Source: an uncultured Clostridia bacterium (GTDB taxonomy: Bacteria; Bacillota; Clostridia; Christensenellales; Aristaeellaceae). Taken from it: a DNA stretch of 12,809 nucleotides. Under the pieces are notes generated by a model that ran no database searches, was not told the origin of the DNA, and saw only the letters and a program-made list of their open reading frames with translations. This document shows positions 6,777 through 12,809 of this stretch, in pieces (the first letter of the stretch is position 1; each line of letters opens with the position of its first letter). Position numbers and translations under genes: made by a program. The stretch covers positions 1-12,809 of the forward strand of contig CAKUOX010000063.1 of the NCBI GenBank assembly GCA_934670175.1. The letters run 5' to 3'.

Positions 6777-7463
6777 TTATCCCTTCTCCTGTCTGAAATA
6801 CTGCGGATACTTCTTGAGGATATGTCCGTAATCGCTCAATGCGCGCGTCAGGTGCTTTTCGCACAGCGCGCGCGCCTGCGGCGCGTTGCCATCCTCGATG
6901 GCGCGGATCATTGCGGCATGCTCGTCGATCAGCTCAGGCGAGGTATCCAGATCGTAGCTGATCATTCGCATGCGGTCGAAGTGCAGCGAGTTCTCGCGCA
7001 CCATATCGAAAATGGCGGCACAGTCGCACATGCTGTAGATAGCTCCATGGAATTCATCGTCCAGCAGAAGGAATCTGTCGCAATCGCGCCAGATGTACAG
7101 CTTCTGCAGCTGCACATTTTCATACATGCGATCGATGATCGCTTTATCCCGAACCTGGCAGGCCTTTTCCATCAGCGCCGCTTCGAACACATAGCGAAGA
7201 TAGCGGATGTCGTTGCTGCACTTGTTGTCCAGATAAGACACAAAGGTTCCGTGCTGCGGATAGATGTTGATAATGTTGCGGCGCTTCAATTCGAGAATGG
7301 CCTCGCGAATGGGCGTGCGGCTCACGGACAGCTGCTCCGCGAGCACCTTCTCCTGAAGCTGCTCGCCCGGCAGGAGCTTCATGTGTACTATATTGTACTC
7401 CAACACACGTTTTACATATTCGCTTGCACTTTCCCGCTTCTGCCGTTCCAAAACCAACATCAT
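6777..7463 (-). CDS. GntR-family transcriptional regulator, FCD (FadR-type) effector domain
   Basis: DNA-binding repressor or activator of the FadR subfamily that senses a small acid or sugar acid. 228 residues from the ATG at 7463. The frame reaches back to 7505, but AGAGGGGA stands 9 bases before 7463 and no ribosome site precedes 7505. Seen: winged helix-turn-helix at about 10-77 with LPGEQL (31-36), SVSRTPIREA (48-57) and a wing ending PQHGTFV (69-75). The all-helical FCD domain covers about 85-215 with likely metal ligands D135-x3-H139, H182 and H204. It is the first gene of the left-hand unit, runs 4 bases into the SDR gene, and has its own promoter. Its location between the transporter operon and the enzyme operon makes it the likely local regulator of both. 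FCD proteins commonly bind uronates, gluconate or lactate; the ligand here is unknown. Confidence 0.94.
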   Translation of the reverse strand: MMLVLERQKRESASEYVKRVLEYNIVHMKLLPGEQLQEKVLAEQLSVSRTPIREAILELKRRNIINIYPQHGTFVSYLDNKCSNDIRYLRYVFEAALMEKACQVRDKAIIDRMYENVQLQKLYIWRDCDRFLLLDDEFHGAIYSMCDCAAIFDMVRENSLHFDRMRMISYDLDTSPELIDEHAAMIRAIEDGNAPQARALCEKHLTRALSDYGHILKKYPQYFRQEKG

Positions 7464-7472
7464 ACTCCCAAA

Positions 7473-7480
7473 TCCCCTCT
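7473..7480 (-). promoter_or_regulatory. Ribosome binding site fixing the GntR regulator start
   Basis: AGAGGGGA on the minus strand, 9 bases before the ATG at 7463. The upstream ATG at 7505 sits at or next to the predicted transcription start of the candidate promoter and has no Shine-Dalgarno sequence. Confidence 0.8.
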
Positions 7481-7514
7481 GTAATTCATCTTTCGCAAAA
7501 AGCATGTTACTTAT

Positions 7515-7543
7515 ATTTTAGCCATATTTCGACCAAAATTCAA
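7515..7543 (-). promoter_or_regulatory. Promoter for the GntR-SDR-epimerase-AKR unit
   Basis: Minus strand: TTGAAT (-35, 7538-7543), a 17-base spacer, then TAAAAT (-10, 7515-7520), matching consensus in 4 and 5 of 6 positions. It lies in the AT-rich 99-base gap between the TIM-barrel gene and the regulator gene. CATGTTACTT (7503-7512) and AAGTAATTTACATG (7542-7555) form an imperfect inverted repeat flanking it and may be regulator sites. I see no GC-rich terminator in this gap, so read-through from the transporter operon is possible. Confidence 0.62.
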
Positions 7544-7562
7544 GTAATTTACATGTTTTCTA

Positions 7563-8372
7563 TCAGCCAAAGTGCTTCCTGAAAAACTCGATGCTCTTTT
7601 GCGCGGCGGTTTCGCCGTCCGGCAGCGGGAACACTTCCACCGACAGCACGCCGTCATAGCCCACATCGCGTATACCCTGACAGAATGCGTCGAAATCGAA
7701 CGCGCCCGAGCCGGGATACCAGCGAATATTGTCACCAAAGTGTATGTGCCCGAGATAGCTGCCCGCGTCGCGCAGGCCGACGGTCACGTCGCGCTCCTCG
7801 ATGTTCACATGGAAGCTGTCAATCAGCGCCTGCACATTCTTCAGACCGTAGCGCTCAATGAAATCATGCACATCCTTACCGGTATTGAGCACATTGTTCT
7901 CAAAGTGGTTCGTGGCCTCGAGAAGCACCTGAACGCCCTGCTGCACGGCATGCGCGGAGATTTCCTGCATGCACTTGCCCATGATCGCCAGACACTTTTC
8001 GCGGTCGGCGCCCTTGGGCACATTGCCCTTAATGCTGCCGATGGTGACCTTGCTGCCGATGGAGCTCGCAATGTCGATATAGTGCTTTACCATATCCACG
8101 ATGCGCGCCTGACGGGTCTCGTCCTCGTCCATCAGGTACAGGCCGTATTTACCGTAGATCATACCGGTACCGAGCGTGGCGATAAACATGCCCAGCTCGT
8201 CGCAGGCGGCGCGCAGCCGTGTTACGTCCAGCGTGTCCGGATCAGGCGTGTGGATCTCCACCGCATCGTAGCCCATGACATGCGCGCGGCGCATGCTCTC
8301 CACGAAATCGCCTTCCAGCAGCAGCGGCGTCGTAGGCGAGGTCGTCTGTCCTACCGCAATGCAGTACTTCAT
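7563..8372 (-). CDS. Sugar phosphate isomerase/epimerase family protein (AP_endonuc_2/xylose isomerase-like TIM barrel)
   Basis: 269 residues from the ATG at 8372. Members of this family (ketose 3-epimerases, IolE/IolI, L-xylulose phosphate epimerases) bind one divalent metal with a Glu-Asp-His-Glu set. Seen: E152 in LLEATNH, D185 and H188 in LIDSFHVN, H211 in GHIHFGDN and E246 in LSVEVFP, all in the expected order and spacing. The DAVEIHTPDPD segment at 36-46 is strand 2. The start codon overlaps the stop of the upstream permease as TGATG, and GGAAGGGGG (8382-8390) is the ribosome site; the longer frame to 8489 lies inside the permease gene and is rejected. Being the last gene of the transporter operon, it probably acts on the imported sugar, or an early product of it, by ketose epimerisation or aldose-ketose isomerisation. 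The exact substrate cannot be assigned. Confidence 0.9.
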   Translation of the reverse strand: MKYCIAVGQTTSPTTPLLLEGDFVESMRRAHVMGYDAVEIHTPDPDTLDVTRLRAACDELGMFIATLGTGMIYGKYGLYLMDEDETRQARIVDMVKHYIDIASSIGSKVTIGSIKGNVPKGADREKCLAIMGKCMQEISAHAVQQGVQVLLEATNHFENNVLNTGKDVHDFIERYGLKNVQALIDSFHVNIEERDVTVGLRDAGSYLGHIHFGDNIRWYPGSGAFDFDAFCQGIRDVGYDGVLSVEVFPLPDGETAAQKSIEFFRKHFG

Positions 8373-9370
8373 CAGGCCGCGCCCCCTTCCGTCTTCACGC
8401 GCAGCGCAGCCATTTCGCCGCGGCGCTCGGAGAAGCGCTGGATCAGAACCGCGCCCAGCAGGATGCCGCCGGTAATAACGTCCTTCCAATAGGGGCTGAT
8501 GGTGCCGTTCAGGTTGATGATATTGGTAATCAGCTGCAGGAAGATAACGCCGAAGAAAATGCCGGTAATGCGGCCGACGCCGCCGGTGGTACTGGTACCG
8601 CCGATCACGATCGCCGCCATGATGGTCATTTCCCAGCCGACGAAGGACGTAGGCTGACCGGCGCTGATGTGGCCGCTCAGGATCACGCCCGTAAGGCCAG
8701 CGGTCAGACCGCTCATGATGAACACGCAGGTCTTCACCTTATCGACCTGTACGCCCATCATGGCCGCAGCCTCTTCGTTGCCGCCAATGGCATAAATCGC
8801 GCGGCCAAACTGCGTATAGCCCAGCACCAGCGTCAGCACCGCCAGAAGGACAATGAAGATCGCCGCGGACACGGGGATATAGCCGAAAATGTTTGCATTG
8901 CCCATTGCCTTCAGCGCGGTGGCGGAAGCATCGATTTCCTTCGAGAGCTCGTTGTTCACAAGCAGCGCAACGCCGCGCGCCGCCAGCTGCGTGCCCAATG
9001 TGGCAATGAAGGGCTGAACCTTAAACTTGGATACCACGATGCCGTTGAGCATGCCGAACAGCGCGCCGCAGACCAGACCGGCTACCAGGCTCGCCAGCAG
9101 GCCATAAGGGCTGGCAAATGCGGAGAACATGCTCGCCGCAGCCGCAACGGCCGCAACGGAAAGGTCGCGCGCACCGATCAGGAAGCACAGGTTTACGCCC
9201 GTGCCCATGATGCCCAGCATGGACGCACTCAGCAGCACGTTCATAAGGTTGCGCTTGTAGTTCAGGAAGGTGCGTCCATAGAGCGCCGTGCCGACGATCA
9301 TCATTATAATGACTGCCAGGAGCGCGGTATTGCGTTTAATGAAATCCGACGTGTTAAACTTCTTTTTCAT
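8372..9370 (-). CDS. Monosaccharide ABC transporter permease (YjfF-like, BPD_transp_2)
   Basis: Inner-membrane permease of the ribose/galactofuranose transporter type, 332 residues with about 8-10 hydrophobic segments starting near residue 15. Seen: the family loop AIGGNEEAAAMMGV at 194-207, which contacts the ATPase, GGTSTTGGVGRITG at 257-270, and a KVQPFIATLGTQ segment at 117-128. The pore-region motif usually written GGIDLSVGS reads GARDLSVAA at 66-74, a clear deviation in a strongly conserved place. It lies 14 bases after the first permease gene, with AAGGGAG as ribosome site. Two different permeases in a row match the YtfT/YjfF heterodimer arrangement. The polar C terminus ends in the overlap with the epimerase start. 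Confidence 0.93.
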   Translation of the reverse strand: MKKKFNTSDFIKRNTALLAVIIMMIVGTALYGRTFLNYKRNLMNVLLSASMLGIMGTGVNLCFLIGARDLSVAAVAAAASMFSAFASPYGLLASLVAGLVCGALFGMLNGIVVSKFKVQPFIATLGTQLAARGVALLVNNELSKEIDASATALKAMGNANIFGYIPVSAAIFIVLLAVLTLVLGYTQFGRAIYAIGGNEEAAAMMGVQVDKVKTCVFIMSGLTAGLTGVILSGHISAGQPTSFVGWEMTIMAAIVIGGTSTTGGVGRITGIFFGVIFLQLITNIINLNGTISPYWKDVITGGILLGAVLIQRFSERRGEMAALRVKTEGGAA

Positions 9371-9384
9371 GTGCTTACGCTCCC

Positions 9385-10374
9385 TTACACGTTCTTTTCA
9401 CGCTGAATAGCCAGCGCCACGATGATGATAACCGCTTTAATGATGTTCGCGATCGCATAGGGCATGCCGTTCATGTTGACCGTCGTGCCGATAAGAATCA
9501 TGATAATGCAGCCCATGATGGAGCCCAGCACGTTCGCCTTGCCGCCCTTCATGGAGGTACCGCCAACGGCGACCGCAGCGATGGCATCCATTTCATAGTT
9601 CGTGCCCAGCTCGTTGGGGTCAAACGCAGCGTTGCGGCACATGGTCAGGATACCGCAGCAGGCCGCGAATACTGCCGAGAGAACGTACACGATGGTGATG
9701 ACGCGCACCGTATTGATGCCGGCCAGGCGCGCGGCCTTTTCATTGCCGCCGATTGCCTCAATGCGCTTGCCAAGCATCGTCTTCTGCACCAGGAACAGGC
9801 CGATGACAATGATCGCAATGAAGAACACCAGCTGGATCGGCACCCTTGCGGAGCCCGGGAATCGATACAGGCCCAGCAGATTTACTTCCGGATACAGCGC
9901 CTTGCGATCCAGCGGGAGCACCGTGGATTTGGCCAGCATGACCGTAATGCCGCGCATTACGATCTGCATCACCAGTGTCAGGATGACCGGCTGCACCTTG
10001 CACTTGCCGATCATGTAGCCGCTGAACGCACCGACAGCGCCGCAGGCGATCAGCGCCAGGAGAGCGAGCAGCCAGAAATTGCCGCCCTTCGTGATGCCGT
10101 TGCCAACGATGAAGCCCGCAAAGGCCATGATCGAGCCGGTAGAAATATCGATGCCGCCGGAGGAAATCACCATCGTCATGCCTATGGCCATGAACAGCGG
10201 CGGGGTCGCCTGGCGCACGATCAGCCAGAGCGTATTCAGCGAAAGGAAGTTGCGCGTGATCAGCAGGTTGATTATCAGCAGAACGCACAGCGACAGACCT
10301 GCGCCATAACGCATGAATACGTCGCGCGCGGTCAGCTTCGTGTTCTGTTTGACGGCTTTAGCATTGTTGCTCAT
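9385..10374 (-). CDS. Monosaccharide ABC transporter permease (YtfT-like, BPD_transp_2)
   Basis: Inner-membrane permease, 329 residues, first of the two permeases of the importer. After a polar N terminus of about 24 residues come roughly ten hydrophobic segments. Seen: SSGGIDISTGSIMAFAG at 71-87, the canonical pore motif; KVQPVILTL at 126-134; EAIGGNEKAARLAGI at 206-220, the coupling loop towards the ATPase; and AVGGTSMKGGKANVLGS at 269-285. The start is 19 bases after the ATPase stop, with a GGGAGG ribosome site. In contrast to its partner it keeps all conserved motifs, which fits a heterodimer of a canonical and a diverged subunit. Confidence 0.94.
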   Translation of the reverse strand: MSNNAKAVKQNTKLTARDVFMRYGAGLSLCVLLIINLLITRNFLSLNTLWLIVRQATPPLFMAIGMTMVISSGGIDISTGSIMAFAGFIVGNGITKGGNFWLLALLALIACGAVGAFSGYMIGKCKVQPVILTLVMQIVMRGITVMLAKSTVLPLDRKALYPEVNLLGLYRFPGSARVPIQLVFFIAIIVIGLFLVQKTMLGKRIEAIGGNEKAARLAGINTVRVITIVYVLSAVFAACCGILTMCRNAAFDPNELGTNYEMDAIAAVAVGGTSMKGGKANVLGSIMGCIIMILIGTTVNMNGMPYAIANIIKAVIIIVALAIQREKNV

Positions 10375-10393
10375 ATTCCATGCCCTCCCTTTA

Positions 10394-11914
10394 TCAAACG
10401 GCTTCGCCCGAAGCGATCGTCTTCATGATATTATCCGAGGAGATTTCTTCGCCAACGAGTTCGCCCACCACGCGGCCATCGCGCAGCACTGCCACGCGGT
10501 CACAGCCGCGCACCAGCTCGTCCAGCTCCGAAGAAATATACAGCACGCTGATGCCCTGCTCGGAGATCTCATGGATCAGATCCTCAATTTCGCCCTTGGC
10601 ACCGACGTCGATGCCGCGCGTCGGCTCATCCAGAATGATCAGATCAGGCTTCGTGGCCAGCCAGCGGGAAAGGATAACCTTCTGCTGATTGCCGCCGGAA
10701 AGATCCTTGATCTTCGTCTGCGCGGAGGGCGTCTTGATGGCGATCTTCTGGATATAGTCGCGCGTAACCTCTGCCTGGCGGTGGCGATTCACCATGCCAA
10801 AGCGGCTCACGCGATCCATAATGGGCATGGTCAGATTATCCTGAATGCTCATGTTCGGGAAGATGCCCTCGCCCTTGCGGTCCTCGGAGCAGAACGCCAG
10901 ACCGGATTTGATCGCATGCGCGGGATTCTTGAAATGAACCGCCTGCTGGCGCATGAATATCTCGCCGACATACATCTGATCGTCGCCGAAGATGACCTTC
11001 GCCGTCTCCGTGCGACCGGAGCCCAGCAGGCCGGCCAGACCGAGCACCTCGCCCTTGTGAATCTTCAGATTCACGCCGTTCAGGCGATGCGTGCCCGTGC
11101 GGATGTCCTTCACCTCGCAGAGCACCTCTGCCTTTTCCTTGGAGGCGTCGTATGCCTTGCGCTTGTTTACCAGGCTCGTCGCGTCGCGGCCCAGCATCAG
11201 CGAGATCAGCTTCAGCTTCGGCAGCTCCTCGATGGGCTGGCAGGTCACGAATTCGCCATCCTTCAGGATGGTAACGCGATCGCATATCTGATAGATTTCA
11301 TCCATCTTGTGCGTGATAAAAATGGTGGAGATGCCGCGTTCCTTCAGCTTGCGCACCGCCGCGAACAGGATCGCGACCTCCGCGTTATCCAGTGAAGAAG
11401 TCGCTTCGTCCATGATCAGCAGCTTGGTGTTGATGGACAGCGCGCGCGCCACAGAGACCATCTGCTGAATGGCGGTGGGCTGACGGTTAAGCAGGCCGTT
11501 TACGTCAACGTCCACGCCCAGATCCTGCATCGCCTGCCGCGCATTCTCGCGCATGGTCTTCCAGTCGATCAGGCCGTTTTTCTTCGGCGTGTTGCCCAGG
11601 TAGATATTTTCTGCAATGGAAAGGTTGGGCGCCAGGTTCAGCTCCTGAAAGATCGGGCTGATGCCCAGCCGCTGAGCCTCGAGCGTGCTCTTGGGGTTAA
11701 TGCTCTTACCATCGAAAATTTCCTCGCCCGAATTGGCATCGCGATGATAATAGCCCGTCAGGATCTTGATCAGCGTGGACTTGCCCGCGCCATTCTCACC
11801 CATCAGCCCCATTACCTCGCCCCGTCGAACGTTAAAGCTCACGTCTTTGAGCGCGCGCACGCCGGGAAAGGTTTTGGAAATGTTCTTCATTTCAAGCAGG
11901 ATCTCGTTGCTCAT
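10394..11914 (-). CDS. Sugar ABC transporter ATP-binding protein, tandem-domain (YtfR/RbsA/MglA type)
   Basis: Cytoplasmic ATPase of a monosaccharide importer; 506 residues holding two ABC domains in one chain, as usual for this class. First domain: Walker A GENGAGKST at 39-47, Q-loop FQE at 89-91, degenerate signature QPTAIQQMVSVARAL at 145-159, Walker B LLIMDEATSSLD at 165-176 (DEA instead of the usual DEP), and H202 switch. Second domain: degenerate Walker A GLLGSGRTET at 295-304, full LSGGNQQKV at 405-413, LIILDEPTRGIDVG at 425-438, and Ser instead of the switch His in ISSELDE. This asymmetric pattern, with one competent and one degenerate site, is normal for RbsA/MglA proteins. AGGAGGG lies 9 bases before the ATG. 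It is separated from the binding protein gene by 216 bases with a stem-loop and a possible internal promoter. Confidence 0.96.
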   Translation of the reverse strand: MSNEILLEMKNISKTFPGVRALKDVSFNVRRGEVMGLMGENGAGKSTLIKILTGYYHRDANSGEEIFDGKSINPKSTLEAQRLGISPIFQELNLAPNLSIAENIYLGNTPKKNGLIDWKTMRENARQAMQDLGVDVDVNGLLNRQPTAIQQMVSVARALSINTKLLIMDEATSSLDNAEVAILFAAVRKLKERGISTIFITHKMDEIYQICDRVTILKDGEFVTCQPIEELPKLKLISLMLGRDATSLVNKRKAYDASKEKAEVLCEVKDIRTGTHRLNGVNLKIHKGEVLGLAGLLGSGRTETAKVIFGDDQMYVGEIFMRQQAVHFKNPAHAIKSGLAFCSEDRKGEGIFPNMSIQDNLTMPIMDRVSRFGMVNRHRQAEVTRDYIQKIAIKTPSAQTKIKDLSGGNQQKVILSRWLATKPDLIILDEPTRGIDVGAKGEIEDLIHEISEQGISVLYISSELDELVRGCDRVAVLRDGRVVGELVGEEISSDNIMKTIASGEAV

Positions 11915-11981
11915 ATTCCGTCGCCCTCCTAAAAGTATCGGAAATCAATGGGAATGCCAAAACCGCATCTATATATCTTCT

Positions 11982-12010
11982 ATTATATGGAAGAAACTGT
12001 CCAGTGAAAG
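11982..12010 (-). promoter_or_regulatory. Possible internal promoter before the ATPase gene
   Basis: A perfect TATAAT -10 (11982-11987 on the minus strand) sits about 68 bases before the ATPase ATG. The 17-base-spaced -35 is weak (CTTTCA, 3 of 6). A short inverted repeat ACTG-TC-CAGT (11996-12005) lies in the spacer. The surrounding 70 bases are AT-rich compared with the genes. Confidence 0.35.
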
Positions 12011-12061
12011 GTTGATTCAGGGAATGATTGTGGGATTCTTTTGCAGCTCGTCAATTTCAAG

Positions 12062-12086
12062 GGGCCGCCAGGTTTACTGGCGGCCC
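12062..12086 (-). terminator. Strong stem-loop after the binding-protein gene (attenuator or mRNA-end stabiliser)
   Basis: A perfect 10-bp stem, GGGCCGCCAG pairing with CTGGCGGCCC around a 5-base loop, 44 bases after the binding-protein stop. On the minus strand it is followed by CTTGAAATT, a poor U-tract, so full termination is doubtful. In importer operons a hairpin here often keeps binding protein in excess over the membrane parts; that role is inferred from position. Confidence 0.6.
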
Positions 12087-12130
12087 ATGGCTTTCTTACC
12101 TTGCCGCAGCGCGGTTTAAAGTCGGATCAA

Positions 12131-12809
12131 TTACCAACCGGCCTTTTCCAGCTCTTCGGCAGCGTTGTCGATGGTGAAGAAGCGGTCGTTCGCCCAGATC
12201 AGGCCTTCCACAGTGCCGCCCTCCTGCAGGGTCTTAACAACCTCAGCAGCCTGCGGCCCAAGCAGCGGAGAGCACTCGGAGCAAGCAGCTACGCGGCCGT
12301 CAATGATGGCCTCGAGCAGCGCGCTGGAGCCATCGCCGATGGACAGAACCTTAAAGTCTTCGCCAGCGGTGTAGCCCATGCCTTCGATGGCCTGCAGGGA
12401 ACCGAAGGTCATTTCATCGGAGTGGGTAACGATCACGTCGATGTCTTCGCCGTGCGCCTGGATCATGTTCTCGGTGACCTTCTGAGCGGTATCGCGCATG
12501 TTGTCGCCGACCTGGCTGTCGAGCTTGACGTACTTGTCGCCAGCTTCAGCAAGCAGATCCCAGAAGCCCTTGGCGCGGTCCATGGCGGTGGTGGAGCCGG
12601 GAGCACCGAACACTTCAACGATGTTCGCGCCGTCCGGATAGTTGTCGATGATCCACTGCGCGCACCATTCGCCTTCAGCGACGGCGTTGGAACGGATCGC
12701 GGTCACATAGTCGACGCCGGGTTCGCCATTGGCGGAGCGGTCGAGCAGGATCACCGGCACGCCGGCTTCCTTGGCAGCCTCAAGCGCGGGAACCAGACCG
12801 GCTTCCTCT
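12131..12809 (-). CDS. Sugar ABC transporter substrate-binding protein (YtfQ-like, Peripla_BP_4), 5' end cut
   Basis: Extracytoplasmic binding protein that delivers a monosaccharide to the importer. The frame stays open to the right window border; 225 residues are visible and the N-terminal part with signal or lipoprotein peptide is missing. A GTG at 12760 is an internal codon, not the start: the preceding codons read EEAGLVPALEAAKEAG, normal family sequence leading into VPVILLDRS. Other family segments: AQWIIDNYPDGANIVEVFG, TTAMDRAKGF, DVIVTHSDEMTFGSLQAIEGMG, KVLSIGDGSSALLEAIIDGRVAA and a C-terminal FFTIDNAAEELEKAGW, which follow E. coli YtfQ (galactofuranose-binding) block by block. A furanose or related monosaccharide is therefore a reasonable guess, not a demonstration. 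Confidence 0.93.
   Translation of the reverse strand, partial: EEAGLVPALEAAKEAGVPVILLDRSANGEPGVDYVTAIRSNAVAEGEWCAQWIIDNYPDGANIVEVFGAPGSTTAMDRAKGFWDLLAEAGDKYVKLDSQVGDNMRDTAQKVTENMIQAHGEDIDVIVTHSDEMTFGSLQAIEGMGYTAGEDFKVLSIGDGSSALLEAIIDGRVAACSECSPLLGPQAAEVVKTLQEGGTVEGLIWANDRFFTIDNAAEELEKAGW

Noticed and set aside
8373..8489. N-terminal extension of the TIM-barrel gene to an ATG at 8489
   Set aside because: It is the permease gene read in another frame; the start at 8372 has a ribosome site and the family's N terminus.
10313..11395. 360-codon plus-strand open frame
   Set aside because: Antisense shadow of the ATPase gene, no family motif and no ribosome site considered convincing.
12758..12760. 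GTG as a start codon for a short binding protein
   Set aside because: The upstream codons continue normal family sequence to the window border, so the gene is simply cut off.
1..12809. CRISPR arrays, tRNA or rRNA genes, transposases, phage genes
   Set aside because: No regularly spaced repeats, no cloverleaf or rRNA sequence and no transposase or integrase motif were seen on either strand.

Overview
The window comes from a GC-rich bacterium, most likely an anaerobic Clostridia-type Firmicute. This is inferred from strong purine-rich Shine-Dalgarno sites, tightly packed genes, ATG starts, a FadR/FCD-type GntR regulator, and a sugar ABC transporter sitting beside a redox/epimerase catabolic operon; no taxonomic marker gene is present. 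All twelve genes I can support lie on the minus strand, so transcription runs from the right end to the left end. The gene at each end is cut by the window border. The long plus-strand open frames are antisense shadows.

Right half (12809 down to 7563): a complete monosaccharide ABC importer with the gene order of E. coli ytfQ-ytfR-ytfT-yjfF: substrate-binding protein (partial), a strong stem-loop, a double-domain ATPase, two BPD_transp_2 permeases, then a TIM-barrel sugar epimerase/isomerase whose start overlaps the stop of the last permease (TGATG). A promoter with a 17-bp spacer follows (7515-7543), driving a GntR-family regulator.

Left half (7463 down to 1): GntR regulator, SDR dehydrogenase, ribulose-phosphate/allulose-phosphate 3-epimerase, aldo/keto reductase, then a 243-bp gap. 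The gap holds a large terminator-like stem-loop, an extended -10 promoter and overlapping inverted repeats that look like an operator. It is followed by 6-phosphogluconate dehydrogenase, a LarA-type nickel-pincer racemase/epimerase and a mannitol-dehydrogenase-family oxidoreductase (UxuB-like).

Taken together this looks like a regulated cluster for uptake and breakdown of a sugar, sugar acid or uronate that enters the pentose phosphate pathway. The most interesting inference is that the UxuB-like enzyme, the LarA homologue (acting on an aldonate at C2) and 6-phosphogluconate dehydrogenase form a route mannonate -> gluconate -> 6-phosphogluconate -> ribulose 5-phosphate. That route would bypass the usual mannonate dehydratase/KDG pathway. 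No sugar or gluconate kinase is visible in the window, so this part of the scheme depends on a gene elsewhere.
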